Source: an uncultured Lachnospiraceae bacterium
GTDB taxonomy: Bacteria; Bacillota; Clostridia; Lachnospirales; Lachnospiraceae
Direction: 5' to 3'
Assembly (NCBI GenBank): GCA_910585935.1
Contig: CAJUHN010000014.1
Location: forward strand, 1-27,992
DNA length: 27,992 nt
Below the pieces are notes generated by a model. The model searched no databases. It saw only the letters and a program-made list of their open reading frames with translations, and was not told the DNA's origin. The translations under genes and the position numbers were made by a program. Below are positions 6,628-15,766 of the stretch, in pieces; positions within the stretch are counted from its first letter, which is position 1; each line of letters starts with the position of its first letter.

Positions 6628-7944
6628 ATGAATTGTAATTTAAACAAATACAAAAATTTAGAGGAAAAGTGCTATATAAAAAAGTTGGGAAGAGTGGTAA
6701 AATTAGTAGGTCTTACAATAGAAGCACTCGGTCCGAATGCGAATTTAAATGATTTATGTATTATTACATCAAAGGAAAATCCGAATCAGACTGTTCGTGC
6801 AGAGGTAGTTGGATTTCGAGATAAAAAAGTATTATTGATGCCCTATGGAAATGTGGAAGGAATTGGACCGGGAGCAATAGTAGAGAATACAGGAGCACCG
6901 CTCTTAGTTCCTGTGGGAGAAGAGATGTTAGGGCAGGTGTTAGATGGTCTTGGAAATTTATTAGATGGAGATGCACCGTTAACAAAACAAGGTTATTCGG
7001 CAGAAGCAGATCCGCCAGATCCGATGCAGAGAGTGATTATTCATGAAGTTCTGCCATTAGGGGTGAGAGCGGTAGATGGATTGCTCACAGTTGGAAAGGG
7101 ACAAAGAATTGGTATCTTTGCAGGAAGTGGTGTAGGAAAAAGTACATTATTAGGAATGTTCGCGCGCAATACAAAGGCGGATATTAATATTATAGCATTA
7201 ATAGGAGAGCGTGGAAGAGAAGTAAGAGAATTTATTGAGCGGGATTTGGGAGAAGAAGGCATGAAAAGAAGTATTGTAGTTGTGGCGACTTCTGATAAAC
7301 CAGCTTTAGTCCGCAAAAAAGCGGCAAAAACAGCCACGGCATTAGCAGAATATTTTCGAGACCAAGGAAAAGATGTGCTGTTAATGATGGATTCTTTAAC
7401 ACGTTTTTCCATGGCACAACGAGAAATCGGGCTTGCTTCTGGAGAACCTCCGGTATCAAGAGGATATCCTCCCAGTGTATATAGTGAGATGCCGAAATTG
7501 TTAGAGAGAGCAGGAAATGGAGAGAATGGTTCTATTACAGGACTTTATACTGTTTTAGTGGATGGCGATGATTTTAATGAGCCGATTACAGATACCGCGA
7601 GAAGTATTTTGGATGGACATATTATGTTATCTAGAAAGATGGCACATAAGAATCATTATCCTGCGATTGATATCATGCAGAGCATATCACGTTGTATGAG
7701 CCAAATTGCGACAAAGGATCATAAAAGGGTAGCAGGAAAATTAAAGTCTGTGATGGCGACTTATGCAGATGCAGAGGATTTGATCAATATAGGAGCATAT
7801 AAACCGGGGTCTAATAAAAATATTGATTATGCAATAGAAAAAATAGAGGCAGTAAATGGATTTCTAACACAAGATGTAGATGAAAAAGTCAGTTTTGAGG
7901 AAACTTTAGAAGCATTGGAACAGATTTTTGAGGGAGATGCTTAA
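6628..7944 (+). CDS. fliI: Flagellum-specific export ATPase FliI
   Basis: FliI is the F1-beta-like ATPase hexamer that assists export of rod, hook and filament subunits. The 438-residue product is typical. The Walker A motif GSGVGKST lies at about 166-173, the catalytic GERGRE at 193-198 and Walker B LLMMD at 251-255. These are followed by LTRFSMAQREIGLASGEPP, a family signature. It begins 18 bases after fliH; the upstream AAGGCGGG is a moderate ribosome site. Confidence 0.97.
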   Translation: MNCNLNKYKNLEEKCYIKKLGRVVKLVGLTIEALGPNANLNDLCIITSKENPNQTVRAEVVGFRDKKVLLMPYGNVEGIGPGAIVENTGAPLLVPVGEEMLGQVLDGLGNLLDGDAPLTKQGYSAEADPPDPMQRVIIHEVLPLGVRAVDGLLTVGKGQRIGIFAGSGVGKSTLLGMFARNTKADINIIALIGERGREVREFIERDLGEEGMKRSIVVVATSDKPALVRKKAAKTATALAEYFRDQGKDVLLMMDSLTRFSMAQREIGLASGEPPVSRGYPPSVYSEMPKLLERAGNGENGSITGLYTVLVDGDDFNEPITDTARSILDGHIMLSRKMAHKNHYPAIDIMQSISRCMSQIATKDHKRVAGKLKSVMATYADAEDLINIGAYKPGSNKNIDYAIEKIEAVNGFLTQDVDEKVSFEETLEALEQIFEGDA

Positions 7945-7986
7945 ATAAAAAAGTTATAATATTTTTGTAGCATTATGGAGGCAGTT

Positions 7987-8430
7987 ATGGTAAAATTCCG
8001 ATATAGTATGCAAAGTGTATTAGATATTAAATATCGATTGGAAGACCAAGCAAAAGGAGTTTATGCCGCTGCAAAACTTCGCTATGAAGAGGAAGTAGAA
8101 AAAAAGGAACGATTAGAAGAGCAGAAGAGAAGATATGAAGATGCACTTCAAAAGTTGATGTTAAATCGATTGGATTTTCGAGAGATTCAATTTACGAAAA
8201 CAGGAATTGAAGCAATAGAGGATGCGATTAAAAAGCAAAAAAGAGCAGTTGCTATCGCGAAACATGAGATGGATGCTGCGAGTGAAAGGTTAAGAGAGCT
8301 GATGGTGGAAAGAAAAACGCATGAAAAATTAAAAGAGAAAGCGTTAGAAGAATATCAAAAGGAATCTCTGGATGTGGAAAGAAAGGAAACAGATGAAATT
8401 GTCAGTTATCGTTTTAACAATCCAAAATAA
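7987..8430 (+). CDS. fliJ: Flagellar export chaperone FliJ
   Basis: FliJ is the coiled-coil stalk that links FliI to FlhA in the export apparatus. The chosen 147-residue product starts MVKFRYSMQSVLDIKYRLED, which matches the family opening (KF-Y-LQ-VL-IK). It is almost entirely charged coiled coil. ATG 7987 is preferred because GGAGG (7977-7981) lies 5 bases upstream; the in-frame ATG at 7975 overlaps that ribosome site. It lies between fliI and a ylxF-like gene as in Bacillus. Confidence 0.93.
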   Translation: MVKFRYSMQSVLDIKYRLEDQAKGVYAAAKLRYEEEVEKKERLEEQKRRYEDALQKLMLNRLDFREIQFTKTGIEAIEDAIKKQKRAVAIAKHEMDAASERLRELMVERKTHEKLKEKALEEYQKESLDVERKETDEIVSYRFNNPK

Positions 8431-8457
8431 TATATTCCATAGAAATAGGTGAAAAAA

Positions 8458-9228
8458 ATGGCGAAAAAAGAAAAAAGGGAAAATAAAGAAAATGAATTGA
8501 AAGAAAATGGAGAAGAGTCCGGCAGTAAAGCGCTCACCATTGTTTTTGCAATATTGACAGTTGTCATCTGGCTTGCGATTTTTGCCGTCTTAATTAAGCT
8601 GGATTTCGGTGGATTTGGAAGCAAGGTTTTAAGACCAGTATTGAAAGATATTCCTGTGATCAATAAAATATTACCAGAGCCGACAGATGAAGAAATATTA
8701 GAAGAAAATAATTATAAATTTAACAATCTTTCGGAAGCGATAGAGTATATTAAAGAATTAGAATTAGAACTCGCTAATTATCAACAGGCGCAAGGAACAG
8801 ATGGTGAAATGATTACAGAATTGAGGCAAGAGATTGAGCGTTTAAAGGTATTTGAAGCGAATCAGGCAGCATTTGAACAGGAAAAAGAACAATATTATAA
8901 TGAAGTAGTTCTAGGAAATGGCGATCAGGTGGCAAGCGATTTCGCGAGATGGTATGAAAATATAGATTCTGCTACAGCAGAAGAGATTTATCGACAGGTT
9001 ATAGAAAAAGAGAAATTAGATCAGAAGTTACAGGATTATGTTTTAGCTTTCAGCAAGATGGATGCAGAAACGGCTGCTCTCATTTTCCAAGAAATGACAG
9101 GAGATTTGGACACCGTGATCAAAATATTGAACACGATGGATGCCAAAAACAGAAGCGCTATTTTAAGTGCTCTAGCTGCAAGGGATGCTGTTTATGCAGC
9201 AAAAATCACACAGCTTTTAGCACCTTAA
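8458..9228 (+). CDS. ylxF: MotE/YlxF-like flagellar operon protein
   Basis: This 256-residue protein has a short Lys/Glu-rich cytoplasmic N-terminus, one membrane helix at about 25-46, a coiled coil at about 95-140, and a C-terminal MgtE-N/MotE-like domain (FSKMDAETAALIFQEMTGD and DTVIKILNTMDAKNRSAIL). Its place between fliJ and fliK equals that of B. subtilis ylxF. Related MotE proteins help stabilise stators or MotC; the role here is inferred. ATG 8458 has AGGTGA 6 bases upstream. A GTG at 8449 would add three residues but overlaps that site. Confidence 0.8.
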   Translation: MAKKEKRENKENELKENGEESGSKALTIVFAILTVVIWLAIFAVLIKLDFGGFGSKVLRPVLKDIPVINKILPEPTDEEILEENNYKFNNLSEAIEYIKELELELANYQQAQGTDGEMITELRQEIERLKVFEANQAAFEQEKEQYYNEVVLGNGDQVASDFARWYENIDSATAEEIYRQVIEKEKLDQKLQDYVLAFSKMDAETAALIFQEMTGDLDTVIKILNTMDAKNRSAILSALAARDAVYAAKITQLLAP

Positions 9229-9297
9229 TATAGAAAAGTGTCATAATGACATGAATTATTTTATAAAATTTAAGAGAAATAGAAAGGAGGAAGACAT

Positions 9298-10599
9298 ATG
9301 GCGGTTATTCAAAAAGCAACGGACGCGATGAATCTGTTAGCTTCACAGCCAAGTAATACAGTGAAAACAGGAAGTAAAAACTTGGATTTTCAAAAGGTCA
9401 TGGAAACGACTGGAACAGCAGATAAAACTACAGAAAAACAACAGATGAATCAAAAAGATGAAAAAGTGAAAGTAGCTGGCAGCGCAAATGATCTGATGAA
9501 GGATAAGTTAGCAGCGGTGAATAATAAGTCCGTTGTTACAGAGGAGAGTGTTCCAGAAGAAGAGGTGCTCGCGTCTGTACAAGTGTTACTGCAGAATATT
9601 AAAGAACTCATTCAAGATGTATTTCAGATTACAGAAGAGGAATTGTCAGATGTGATGGGAAAGATGGAAATTACAGATATGGATTTATTAAATCCACAAG
9701 TGATTTCTGATTTAGCGGTTGAGATTAGTGGTGCAGAAAATGCTCTAGAATTATTATTTCAGCCGGAATTTACAGAAACTTTAAAAGAGCTGCAAACGAA
9801 TATTAATACAGTAAAAGAAGAAGTATTTTCTAAACTTCATGTGACAGAAAAAGAAGTAGTACATATGATAGAAACAGTGGCAGCTAAAGAAGAAGGAATT
9901 TTGAACAAAGAGGTAAAGACAGACCCCGCTTTGGAACAGGGGAAAGAAGTTCAGAAGGAAGAAGTGGAGAATGTAACAAAAGTTGTCCAGACAGAACCAA
10001 CAGATTCTGAACAAAAAGAAATGTCTTTTCAAACAGAAGATCAGAAGGATTTTAAAGGAACACAACAGACTTTAGCGGAAAGTGTGATAAGTAATTTAGA
10101 GCAGGCAATTACAGAAGCTATGCCCGCAGATATATCAGAAGTGGATGCAGAAAAAATTGTAAGACAGGTGATCACACAAATCCAAGTATCAGTAAAAGCA
10201 GATACCAGTTCTTTTGAAATGCAGCTCTATCCAGAGCATTTAGGAAAAATCAGTCTTCAGATAGCCTCTAAAGATGGAATAGTGACTGCACAGATTGCGA
10301 CAGAAACAGAGATGGCAAAACAAGCATTAGAGAGTCAGCTCATCACATTAAAAGAGAATTTGAATCAGCAGGGAGTAAAAATAGAGGCAGTAGAAGTTGT
10401 AATCGCTAGTCATGAGTTTGAACGGAATCTGGATAGTCAGGCAAATGGAGAAGAAGAGAACAAACAAAATGGCAATAGGCAGCACAGAAAGATAGATTTT
10501 GATATACTACAGGCTTCAGAAGAAGAATTGACACCACAAGAAGCGATTATAAGAGAAATGATGTTAGCAAATGGAAATAAAATCAATTATATGGCATGA
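9298..10599 (+). CDS. fliK: Flagellar hook-length control protein FliK
   Basis: FliK measures hook length and, with FlhB, switches export from hook to filament proteins. The 433-residue product has a long, low-complexity, acidic Gln/Glu/Lys-rich N-terminal region, as usual for this fast-evolving protein. The conserved C-terminal hook-control domain (about 300-380) contains MQLYPEHLGKISLQIASKDG and a QALESQLITLKENLNQQGV segment. AAAGGAGG lies about 9 bases before the ATG. It is followed by flgD and the hook genes, which fits the role. Confidence 0.93.
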   Translation: MAVIQKATDAMNLLASQPSNTVKTGSKNLDFQKVMETTGTADKTTEKQQMNQKDEKVKVAGSANDLMKDKLAAVNNKSVVTEESVPEEEVLASVQVLLQNIKELIQDVFQITEEELSDVMGKMEITDMDLLNPQVISDLAVEISGAENALELLFQPEFTETLKELQTNINTVKEEVFSKLHVTEKEVVHMIETVAAKEEGILNKEVKTDPALEQGKEVQKEEVENVTKVVQTEPTDSEQKEMSFQTEDQKDFKGTQQTLAESVISNLEQAITEAMPADISEVDAEKIVRQVITQIQVSVKADTSSFEMQLYPEHLGKISLQIASKDGIVTAQIATETEMAKQALESQLITLKENLNQQGVKIEAVEVVIASHEFERNLDSQANGEEENKQNGNRQHRKIDFDILQASEEELTPQEAIIREMMLANGNKINYMA

Positions 10600-10647
10600 T
10601 GAAAATGATTTGAAATTAAAATTGGAATTAAGAAAGGAGAGATTTTT

Positions 10648-11205
10648 ATGATAACAGCCCCCGTGGATGAAAAAGGAAATATTTATGCAGGTTCTACAAA
10701 GGATAATATCTCAGAAAGTACGGTTGGTAAGGGTACATTAGGAAAGGATGCGTTTTTAAATCTTTTGGTAGCACAGATGAAATATCAAGATCCGTTGAAT
10801 CCTTCTTCTGATACAGAATGGATTTCTCAGATGGCTACATTTTCTTCCCTAGAACAGATGCAGAATATGAATAGTACATTGATGAATACACAAGCGCTTA
10901 ATTTAGTTGGCTGTAGTGTTATTATGAAGACAGAACTTTCTACAGGAGAGAGTACATTAGTGGGTGGAACAGTGGACTATGTTGTAATGCAGAATGGAAA
11001 GGCTTATTTAGCGATTAATGATGGTTTATATTCTATTGACGATTTAGATACCGTAGCAGATGAAGAGTATTTGAAGAAGTTAATTGCTAATGGAACAGTA
11101 ACAGATGGAAATAAGAATGATTCTGAGAATACAGAGGGTACGGATTCAACAGAGGACACAGACTCAAATGAAACGGAAAATGAATCAGGAAATGAAACAG
11201 AATAA
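10648..11205 (+). CDS. flgD: Flagellar hook assembly (scaffold) protein FlgD
   Basis: FlgD caps the growing hook and promotes FlgE assembly. The 185-residue product has the conserved N-terminal block (GKDAFLNLLVAQMKYQDPLN and then WISQMATFSSLEQMQNMN, about 33-76). It has a short central region with VGGTVDYVV but lacks the long C-terminal Ig-like domains of enterobacterial FlgD, as is common in Firmicutes. The last ~30 residues are a Glu/Asp/Ser/Thr/Asn tail of near-repeats. AAAGGAGAG precedes the ATG. fliK lies upstream and the hook genes follow. Confidence 0.94.
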   Translation: MITAPVDEKGNIYAGSTKDNISESTVGKGTLGKDAFLNLLVAQMKYQDPLNPSSDTEWISQMATFSSLEQMQNMNSTLMNTQALNLVGCSVIMKTELSTGESTLVGGTVDYVVMQNGKAYLAINDGLYSIDDLDTVADEEYLKKLIANGTVTDGNKNDSENTEGTDSTEDTDSNETENESGNETE

Positions 11206-11265
11206 AATTTAAAGTTAATAGAAAAAGAAAGTTAGAATAGTATAAGAAGAGGAGAGTATGAAGGT

Positions 11266-11667
11266 ATGGAAATCAATCATAATTTCTCTTCCATTCAACA
11301 GGCAGCAGGACAATATTTCAATACAGGTGCGAAGAGAGTAATTTCTAAGACAGAACAGAATACAGAGAGCGCATTTGAAAAGATATTATTGGAGAAGCAA
11401 AAACAGGCGGTTGGAGAGTTAAAATTTTCTAAACATGCTGATAATCGTCTAGCACAGAGAAATATTAGCTTGTCTGAAGAACAAAGAAAACGCTTGGAGG
11501 ATGGAACTGAAAGAGCGCGAAAAAAAGGAATTAAAGAATCACTTGTCATAGTAGACGAATTGGCATTTATTGTGAGCATTTCTAATAATACCGTGATCAC
11601 GGCGATGAGTCAAAAAGAAAGTGAGGATACAATTTTTACTAATATAGATGGAGCTGTCATTATATAG
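11266..11667 (+). CDS. TIGR02530-type flagellar operon protein
   Basis: A 133-residue protein of the conserved family found between flgD and flgE in many Firmicutes. The diagnostic stretch is KHADNRLAQRNISLSEEQ followed by KKGIKESLVIVDELAFIVSI and a terminal FTNIDGAVII. The N-terminal ~55 residues are variable. It has no membrane segment or signal peptide. Its function is not firmly established; the position suggests a role in hook assembly or its control. AGGAGAG lies 13 bases before the ATG and GAAGG nearer. Confidence 0.88.
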   Translation: MEINHNFSSIQQAAGQYFNTGAKRVISKTEQNTESAFEKILLEKQKQAVGELKFSKHADNRLAQRNISLSEEQRKRLEDGTERARKKGIKESLVIVDELAFIVSISNNTVITAMSQKESEDTIFTNIDGAVII

Positions 11668-11743
11668 CTGGACCGAAATGGAAGCGGATATCCCGGAATG
11701 ATAGATGGGATAAGACAGCAGAATTTAAGGAGGGTCATTCATT

Positions 11744-13276
11744 ATGATGAGATCATTGTTTTCCGGCGTATCCGGATTGAAAGTACATCAAACAAAGATG
11801 GACGTTATCGGTAATAATATTGCTAATGTGAATACGGTTGGGTTTAAATCCAGCAATGTCACATTTACAGATATTTTCTATCAGACGACACAATCTGCGA
11901 GTGGACCAAATGCAGAAACAGGTGCAGGCGGACAAAATGCAAAACAGATTGGTTTAGGTTCTACGCTGGGAGTAATTTCACAGAATATTACTGGACAGGG
12001 CGGTGCTCAAAGAACAGATAATCCTTTTGATATGATGATCAATGGAGATGGATTTTTTGTTGTAAATAAAGGTGGACAGAATTATTTTACAAAAGCTGGT
12101 AATTTTACTACAGATGAAGCTGGTACTTTGGTGAATGGAGCTGGTAATACCGTTATGGGATGGCAGGCAGATGATGATGGAACTATCATCAAAGACCGTG
12201 TGAGCGCTCTGAGAATTATGGCACCAGAAAATCTGACTGCAGATCCGACAGCAACTACACAGTCAGAAGCGTCTGGAAATATTAATAAAGAAGACAGCGC
12301 TTTTGCTAATTCAGAACCTATTAATCAATATGTTCCATATAGTATGAAGTTTTTCGATGGATTAGGATATGAATATGAAGCTATGTATCATATTAAAAAA
12401 GAAGGCGATGGCGTATATTCTATGAATTTGTATAATATTACTTATGATGGAAAGCCAGTGGAGAATTTAGAGGCAAAAAAAATAGATGCTGAAAATGGAA
12501 ATCCAGCTCATTATGAATATTTAGGAGATCCCATTTATTTAAAATTTAATACTTCAGGAAATACCTTAAAACAAGCAGCAGATGGAACAATCATTCCTGA
12601 TGATGATACAACTACAACAATAGCTACTACAGTAAAAGCAGGAGGATTAATAGGAATTTACGAAGATATTGGTGATGTAATGAATAATGGAACAGCAGTA
12701 GCTATTCCAGATTTACCAGCATCTAAGGGGAAAAATTTCACTCTGCCAATTTCCACTATGATGGCAAAAAATGCAGATGGTACAGATACCACTACAAATG
12801 CTTTTCCAGCAGGTGCAGACGTAGTAGTTTCTATGGCGAAAGTTACCAGCTATGGCAGTTCCTCTACGATTAAATCAGAAAAAGGTATTGATGGAATCGG
12901 AAAAGGAAAAGCAGTAGGAAAAATGTCTAGTATTGGTATTCAAACAGATGGTAGAATCGTTGCAAACTATTCTAACGGAGATACTAAGGTGTTAGGACAG
13001 ATTGTAGTAGCTAAGTTCAACAACCCAGCAGGTTTAGAGAAAGTAGGAGAAAATCTCTTCACTACTACATTGAACTCTGGAGAATTTGATGGTGTCGGAG
13101 AAGATATCACAGCGAGCGGTGATAAGTTCAGCACAGGTGTCTTAGAGATGTCCAATGTAGATTTATCTACAGAATTCACAGAGATGATCACAACACAGAG
13201 AGGTTTCCAAGCGAATTCTAGAATTATTACGACATCAGATACTATGCTGGAAGAGTTAATCAATTTGAAACGATAA
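11744..13276 (+). CDS. flgE: Flagellar hook protein FlgE
   Basis: FlgE polymerises into the flexible hook outside the cell. The 510-residue product has the axial N-terminus (SLFSGVSGLKVHQTKMDVIG then NNIANVNTVGFK) and the conserved DNPFDMMINGDGFFVV segment. A large variable surface domain lies in the middle (about 165-370). The C-terminus holds the conserved QGFQANSRIITTSDTMLEEL-type helix (written here RGFQANSRIITTSDTMLEEL). AAGGAGGG lies about 10 bases upstream of ATG 11744; ATG 11747 would be equally in frame. A terminator-like hairpin follows the stop. Confidence 0.96.
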   Translation: MMRSLFSGVSGLKVHQTKMDVIGNNIANVNTVGFKSSNVTFTDIFYQTTQSASGPNAETGAGGQNAKQIGLGSTLGVISQNITGQGGAQRTDNPFDMMINGDGFFVVNKGGQNYFTKAGNFTTDEAGTLVNGAGNTVMGWQADDDGTIIKDRVSALRIMAPENLTADPTATTQSEASGNINKEDSAFANSEPINQYVPYSMKFFDGLGYEYEAMYHIKKEGDGVYSMNLYNITYDGKPVENLEAKKIDAENGNPAHYEYLGDPIYLKFNTSGNTLKQAADGTIIPDDDTTTTIATTVKAGGLIGIYEDIGDVMNNGTAVAIPDLPASKGKNFTLPISTMMAKNADGTDTTTNAFPAGADVVVSMAKVTSYGSSSTIKSEKGIDGIGKGKAVGKMSSIGIQTDGRIVANYSNGDTKVLGQIVVAKFNNPAGLEKVGENLFTTTLNSGEFDGVGEDITASGDKFSTGVLEMSNVDLSTEFTEMITTQRGFQANSRIITTSDTMLEELINLKR

Positions 13277-13290
13277 CAGATAATGTATGA

Positions 13291-13331
13291 GGGAAATGGG
13301 ACGGGAGAAGTCACCGCCCTGTTCCCTTTTT
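13291..13331 (+). terminator. Intrinsic terminator-like hairpin between flgE and flbD
   Basis: GGGAA (13291-13295) pairs with TTCCC (13322-13326). Inside, GGG-A-CGG (13298-13304) pairs with CCG-CCC (13314-13319) with one bulge, and a T5 run follows (13327-13331). It is a good rho-independent terminator 15 bases after flgE. Downstream genes lie in the same direction with no strong promoter seen before flbD, so it may be a partial terminator that lowers expression of the later genes. Confidence 0.65.
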
Positions 13332-13351
13332 CTTAATGGAGAAAAAAAGAT

Positions 13352-13549
13352 ATGATAGAAGTGACAAAGTTAAATGAAGAAAAACTGATGATTAATTCAG
13401 ATTTAGTAGAAACAATAGAAGAAACACCAGATACGGTACTGACCTTTTCTTCTGGAAGAAAATTAATTGTGAAAGAAAGTAGACAAGAAGTCAGAAATTT
13501 AGTAATATTATATAAGCGAGAATGTAATGTCGGTTTACAAAAACTGTGA
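13352..13549 (+). CDS. flbD: Flagellar FlbD/SwrD family protein
   Basis: A small 65-residue cytoplasmic protein. It shows the full family pattern: MIEVTKLNEEKLMINSDLVE, then IEETPDTVLTFSSGRKLIVK, and ESRQEVRNLVILYKRE. In Bacillus the equivalent (SwrD/YlzI) increases motor power, probably through stator function, and here too it directly precedes motA-motB. GGAG lies about 10 bases upstream of the ATG. Confidence 0.92.
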   Translation: MIEVTKLNEEKLMINSDLVETIEETPDTVLTFSSGRKLIVKESRQEVRNLVILYKRECNVGLQKL

Positions 13550-13586
13550 ACGGATTTATACATAGATTTTAACAACAAAAAATAAA

Positions 13587-13603
13587 ATCAGTCGGAGGCT
13601 GAT
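13587..13603 (+). promoter_or_regulatory. Small hairpin exposing/sequestering GGAGG before motA
   Basis: ATCAGTC (13587-13593) pairs with GGCTGAT (13597-13603), with one G-U pair and a 3-base loop. GGAGG (13594-13598) spans the loop and stem. The nearest ATG (13602) opens only a four-codon frame (MNNR, stop at 13614-13616). It may influence translation entry to motA; evidence is shape only. Confidence 0.3.
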
Positions 13604-13626
13604 GAACAATAGGTAGGTGGATGAGG

Positions 13627-14427
13627 ATGGATATAGCTACTCTTGTAGGATTGCTGGTATGTTTAGGGTGTGTAGTTTTGGGTATTTCAAATGGACCGGA
13701 TGGATGGGCAAGTTTCGGAAATTTTTATGATTTACCATCAATATTTATCACCGTTGGTGGTTGTTTAGGTGAAATTCTCGCATCGAACAGTATCGCTTCT
13801 TTCTTAGCTGGCTTAAAAGGATTTGTGCTGTCTTTAAAGGGAGTGAAGTTTGATGAAGGAGAGATTATAAAAAATATCATTGATTTATCCAATATTGCAC
13901 GTAAAGAAGGTCTGCTAGCATTAGAAGAAGCTGCTAATAACATGGAAGATGAGTTTATTAAAAAAGGAATACTTCTGATTGTGGATGGTACAGATCCAGA
14001 GTTAGTTCGAGGTATTATGGAAACAGAGCTTTCTTGTGTGGAAGATCGTCACGGGGAAGTCATCACATTTTGGGATTATTTTGGAGCGATGGGTCCTGCT
14101 TGGGGTATGATCGGTACTTTGATCGGTTTGATTAATATGCTAAAACACATGGAAGATGTAAGTACCGTTGGTCCTAATATGTCAACAGCTCTTTTAACAA
14201 CTTTATATGGTTCTTTGATAGCGAACTGGATTTGTACTCCTATATCAAACAAATTAAAACAAAATAACCAGATAGAAGTAAAGGTGAAACAAGTCATGAT
14301 AGAAGGGCTTCTTTCTATACAGGCAGGAGAAAATCCTCGTGTTATTGAGGAAAAATTAAAATCCTTCTTATCACCTAAGAAGAGAGAGGAACTTTCACAG
14401 AAAAATGAAGCCGGAGGAGGTGAATAA
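13627..14427 (+). CDS. motA: Flagellar stator protein MotA
   Basis: MotA forms the ion channel and torque generator with MotB around the rotor. The 266-residue product has four membrane helices (about 5-20, 36-50, 148-168, 180-200). It carries the conserved loop-helix GAMGPAWGMIGTLIGLINML with the functional Pro near 157. The cytoplasmic loop is charged, as needed for FliG contact. I chose ATG 13627 because AGGTGG (13615-13620) is 6 bases away and the product then begins MDIATLVGLL as in the family; ATG 13621 abuts that site. The last codons carry the motB ribosome site GGAGGTGA. Confidence 0.95.
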   Translation: MDIATLVGLLVCLGCVVLGISNGPDGWASFGNFYDLPSIFITVGGCLGEILASNSIASFLAGLKGFVLSLKGVKFDEGEIIKNIIDLSNIARKEGLLALEEAANNMEDEFIKKGILLIVDGTDPELVRGIMETELSCVEDRHGEVITFWDYFGAMGPAWGMIGTLIGLINMLKHMEDVSTVGPNMSTALLTTLYGSLIANWICTPISNKLKQNNQIEVKVKQVMIEGLLSIQAGENPRVIEEKLKSFLSPKKREELSQKNEAGGGE

Positions 14428-14429
14428 AG

Positions 14430-15230
14430 ATGGCAAGAGAGAAGAAAAAGTTAGCTGGTCCGCCGCCCCCAGCGCCTTGGATGAGTACATTCAGTGATTT
14501 GATGAATCTGCTCTTGTGTTTTTTCGTTTTGCTGTTTTCTATGTCAACGGTAGATGCAGAAAAATTTCAGGAGATGGCAGCGTCTTTTATCTCTAGCTTC
14601 AGCATATTGCCAAACGGCGGTTCAGCAGTGGGAGATGGGCTGTTGATATCAAATGGTGTGAGCCAATTAAATGAATTAAGTGAGTATTTTAGCAATATGG
14701 GACTTTCTGATGAAGGTGAACAGATGAAAACGATGCAGGAAATGATGGATGCAATCGAAAGAGAGGAGTTAGAGAAATCAGAAGAAATGGCGAAAGAGCT
14801 AGAAAATGTTCTTTCTGAAAATGATATGCTTTCTGATATAGAGATTGATTTTACTTCTCAATACGTGGAATTAAGGCTGAATGGCACTATCCTCTTTGGT
14901 TCAGGAAAAGCGGATATCCGCGGAGAAGCGGTGGCTTTTATGAATAAATTAGGAGACATTTTAAAGGAATATGAGAATTGTTTGATAGAAGTTGTAGGGC
15001 ACACAGATAATGTTCCTATTTCCAATTCAAAATTTGCAAATAATACAGAATTATCTTGTTTTCGAGCGATTTCTGTTGTAGAATATTTGCAAAATGAAAA
15101 AGATATTCCAGCTATTAATCTTCAGCCGTCAGGGAGAGGCGAGTATGTCCCTATCGCATCGAATGATACGCCAGAGGGCAGAGCGCAAAACCGCAGGGTT
15201 GAAATTAAAATACATCGCACGTTAGAATAA
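14430..15230 (+). CDS. motB: Flagellar stator protein MotB
   Basis: MotB is the peptidoglycan-anchored stator subunit. The 266-residue product has a single membrane helix at about 18-40 with the ion-binding Asp at residue 23 (STFSDLMNLL). A plug/linker region follows, with acidic residues around 100-130. The C-terminal OmpA-like domain contains LIEVVGHTDNVPI, TELSCFRAISVVEYL and NRRVEIKI. It starts 2 bases after the motA stop and 15 bases before fliL-region signals. Confidence 0.96.
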   Translation: MAREKKKLAGPPPPAPWMSTFSDLMNLLLCFFVLLFSMSTVDAEKFQEMAASFISSFSILPNGGSAVGDGLLISNGVSQLNELSEYFSNMGLSDEGEQMKTMQEMMDAIEREELEKSEEMAKELENVLSENDMLSDIEIDFTSQYVELRLNGTILFGSGKADIRGEAVAFMNKLGDILKEYENCLIEVVGHTDNVPISNSKFANNTELSCFRAISVVEYLQNEKDIPAINLQPSGRGEYVPIASNDTPEGRAQNRRVEIKIHRTLE

Positions 15231-15241
15231 GGAGAGGAACT

Positions 15242-15766
15242 ATGAAAAAAAGCCTGATAAATATCATTACATTATCATTAAGTATTGTGAACTTGATTTT
15301 TATGGTGGTTATTGTATTTGCCATTGTGCCAACAATGAATAATACCAATGAATTTATTAAAAAAATCAGCACAGCAGTAGATTTAGAATTAGAAAATTCT
15401 TATGCAACAAAAGAAGATATCTCGAATATATCTGTGGATAAATTAGATGTATACGATATCAGTAAACAATTAGTATTCAATCTGAAGAAAGGTGCAGATG
15501 GAAGAGATTGTGTAATTGTGGTAAATGTATCCTTATTAATGAATATAGAACATAAGGATTATGCTACTTATTCTGCAACATTAGCAGAGAAAGAAAGCTT
15601 ATTTACTAGCACTATCATCCGAATTCTTTCTAGTTATACGATGGATGAAGTGAGAGCGAATACAGACCTCATCCGAGAGGAAATTTTACATGCAATACAA
15701 GATATGTACCAATCTGACTTTATTATAGATGTCAACTTCAGTGATATAAAATATCAACAACAATAA
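15242..15766 (+). CDS. fliL: Flagellar basal body-associated protein FliL
   Basis: FliL is a single-pass membrane protein that rings the stator and supports motor output. The 174-residue product has an N-terminal membrane helix (about 8-32) and a periplasmic-side domain with the pattern GRDCVIVVNVSLLMN, typical of the family, and a C-terminal region ending in DFIIDVNFSDIKYQ. It has AAGGAGAGG about 5 bases before the ATG. It lies between motB and fliM as usual in Clostridia. Confidence 0.9.
   Translation: MKKSLINIITLSLSIVNLIFMVVIVFAIVPTMNNTNEFIKKISTAVDLELENSYATKEDISNISVDKLDVYDISKQLVFNLKKGADGRDCVIVVNVSLLMNIEHKDYATYSATLAEKESLFTSTIIRILSSYTMDEVRANTDLIREEILHAIQDMYQSDFIIDVNFSDIKYQQQ

Noticed and set aside
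7955..7960. TATAAT between fliI and fliJ as an internal promoter
   Set aside because: No -35-like sequence lies 16-18 bases upstream and there is no TG extension; AT-rich gaps give such hexamers by chance.
9241..9255. Small dyad TGTCATAATGACA before fliK as an operator
   Set aside because: It is only a 6-bp half-site with no matching site elsewhere and no nearby promoter; not enough to support a regulator site.
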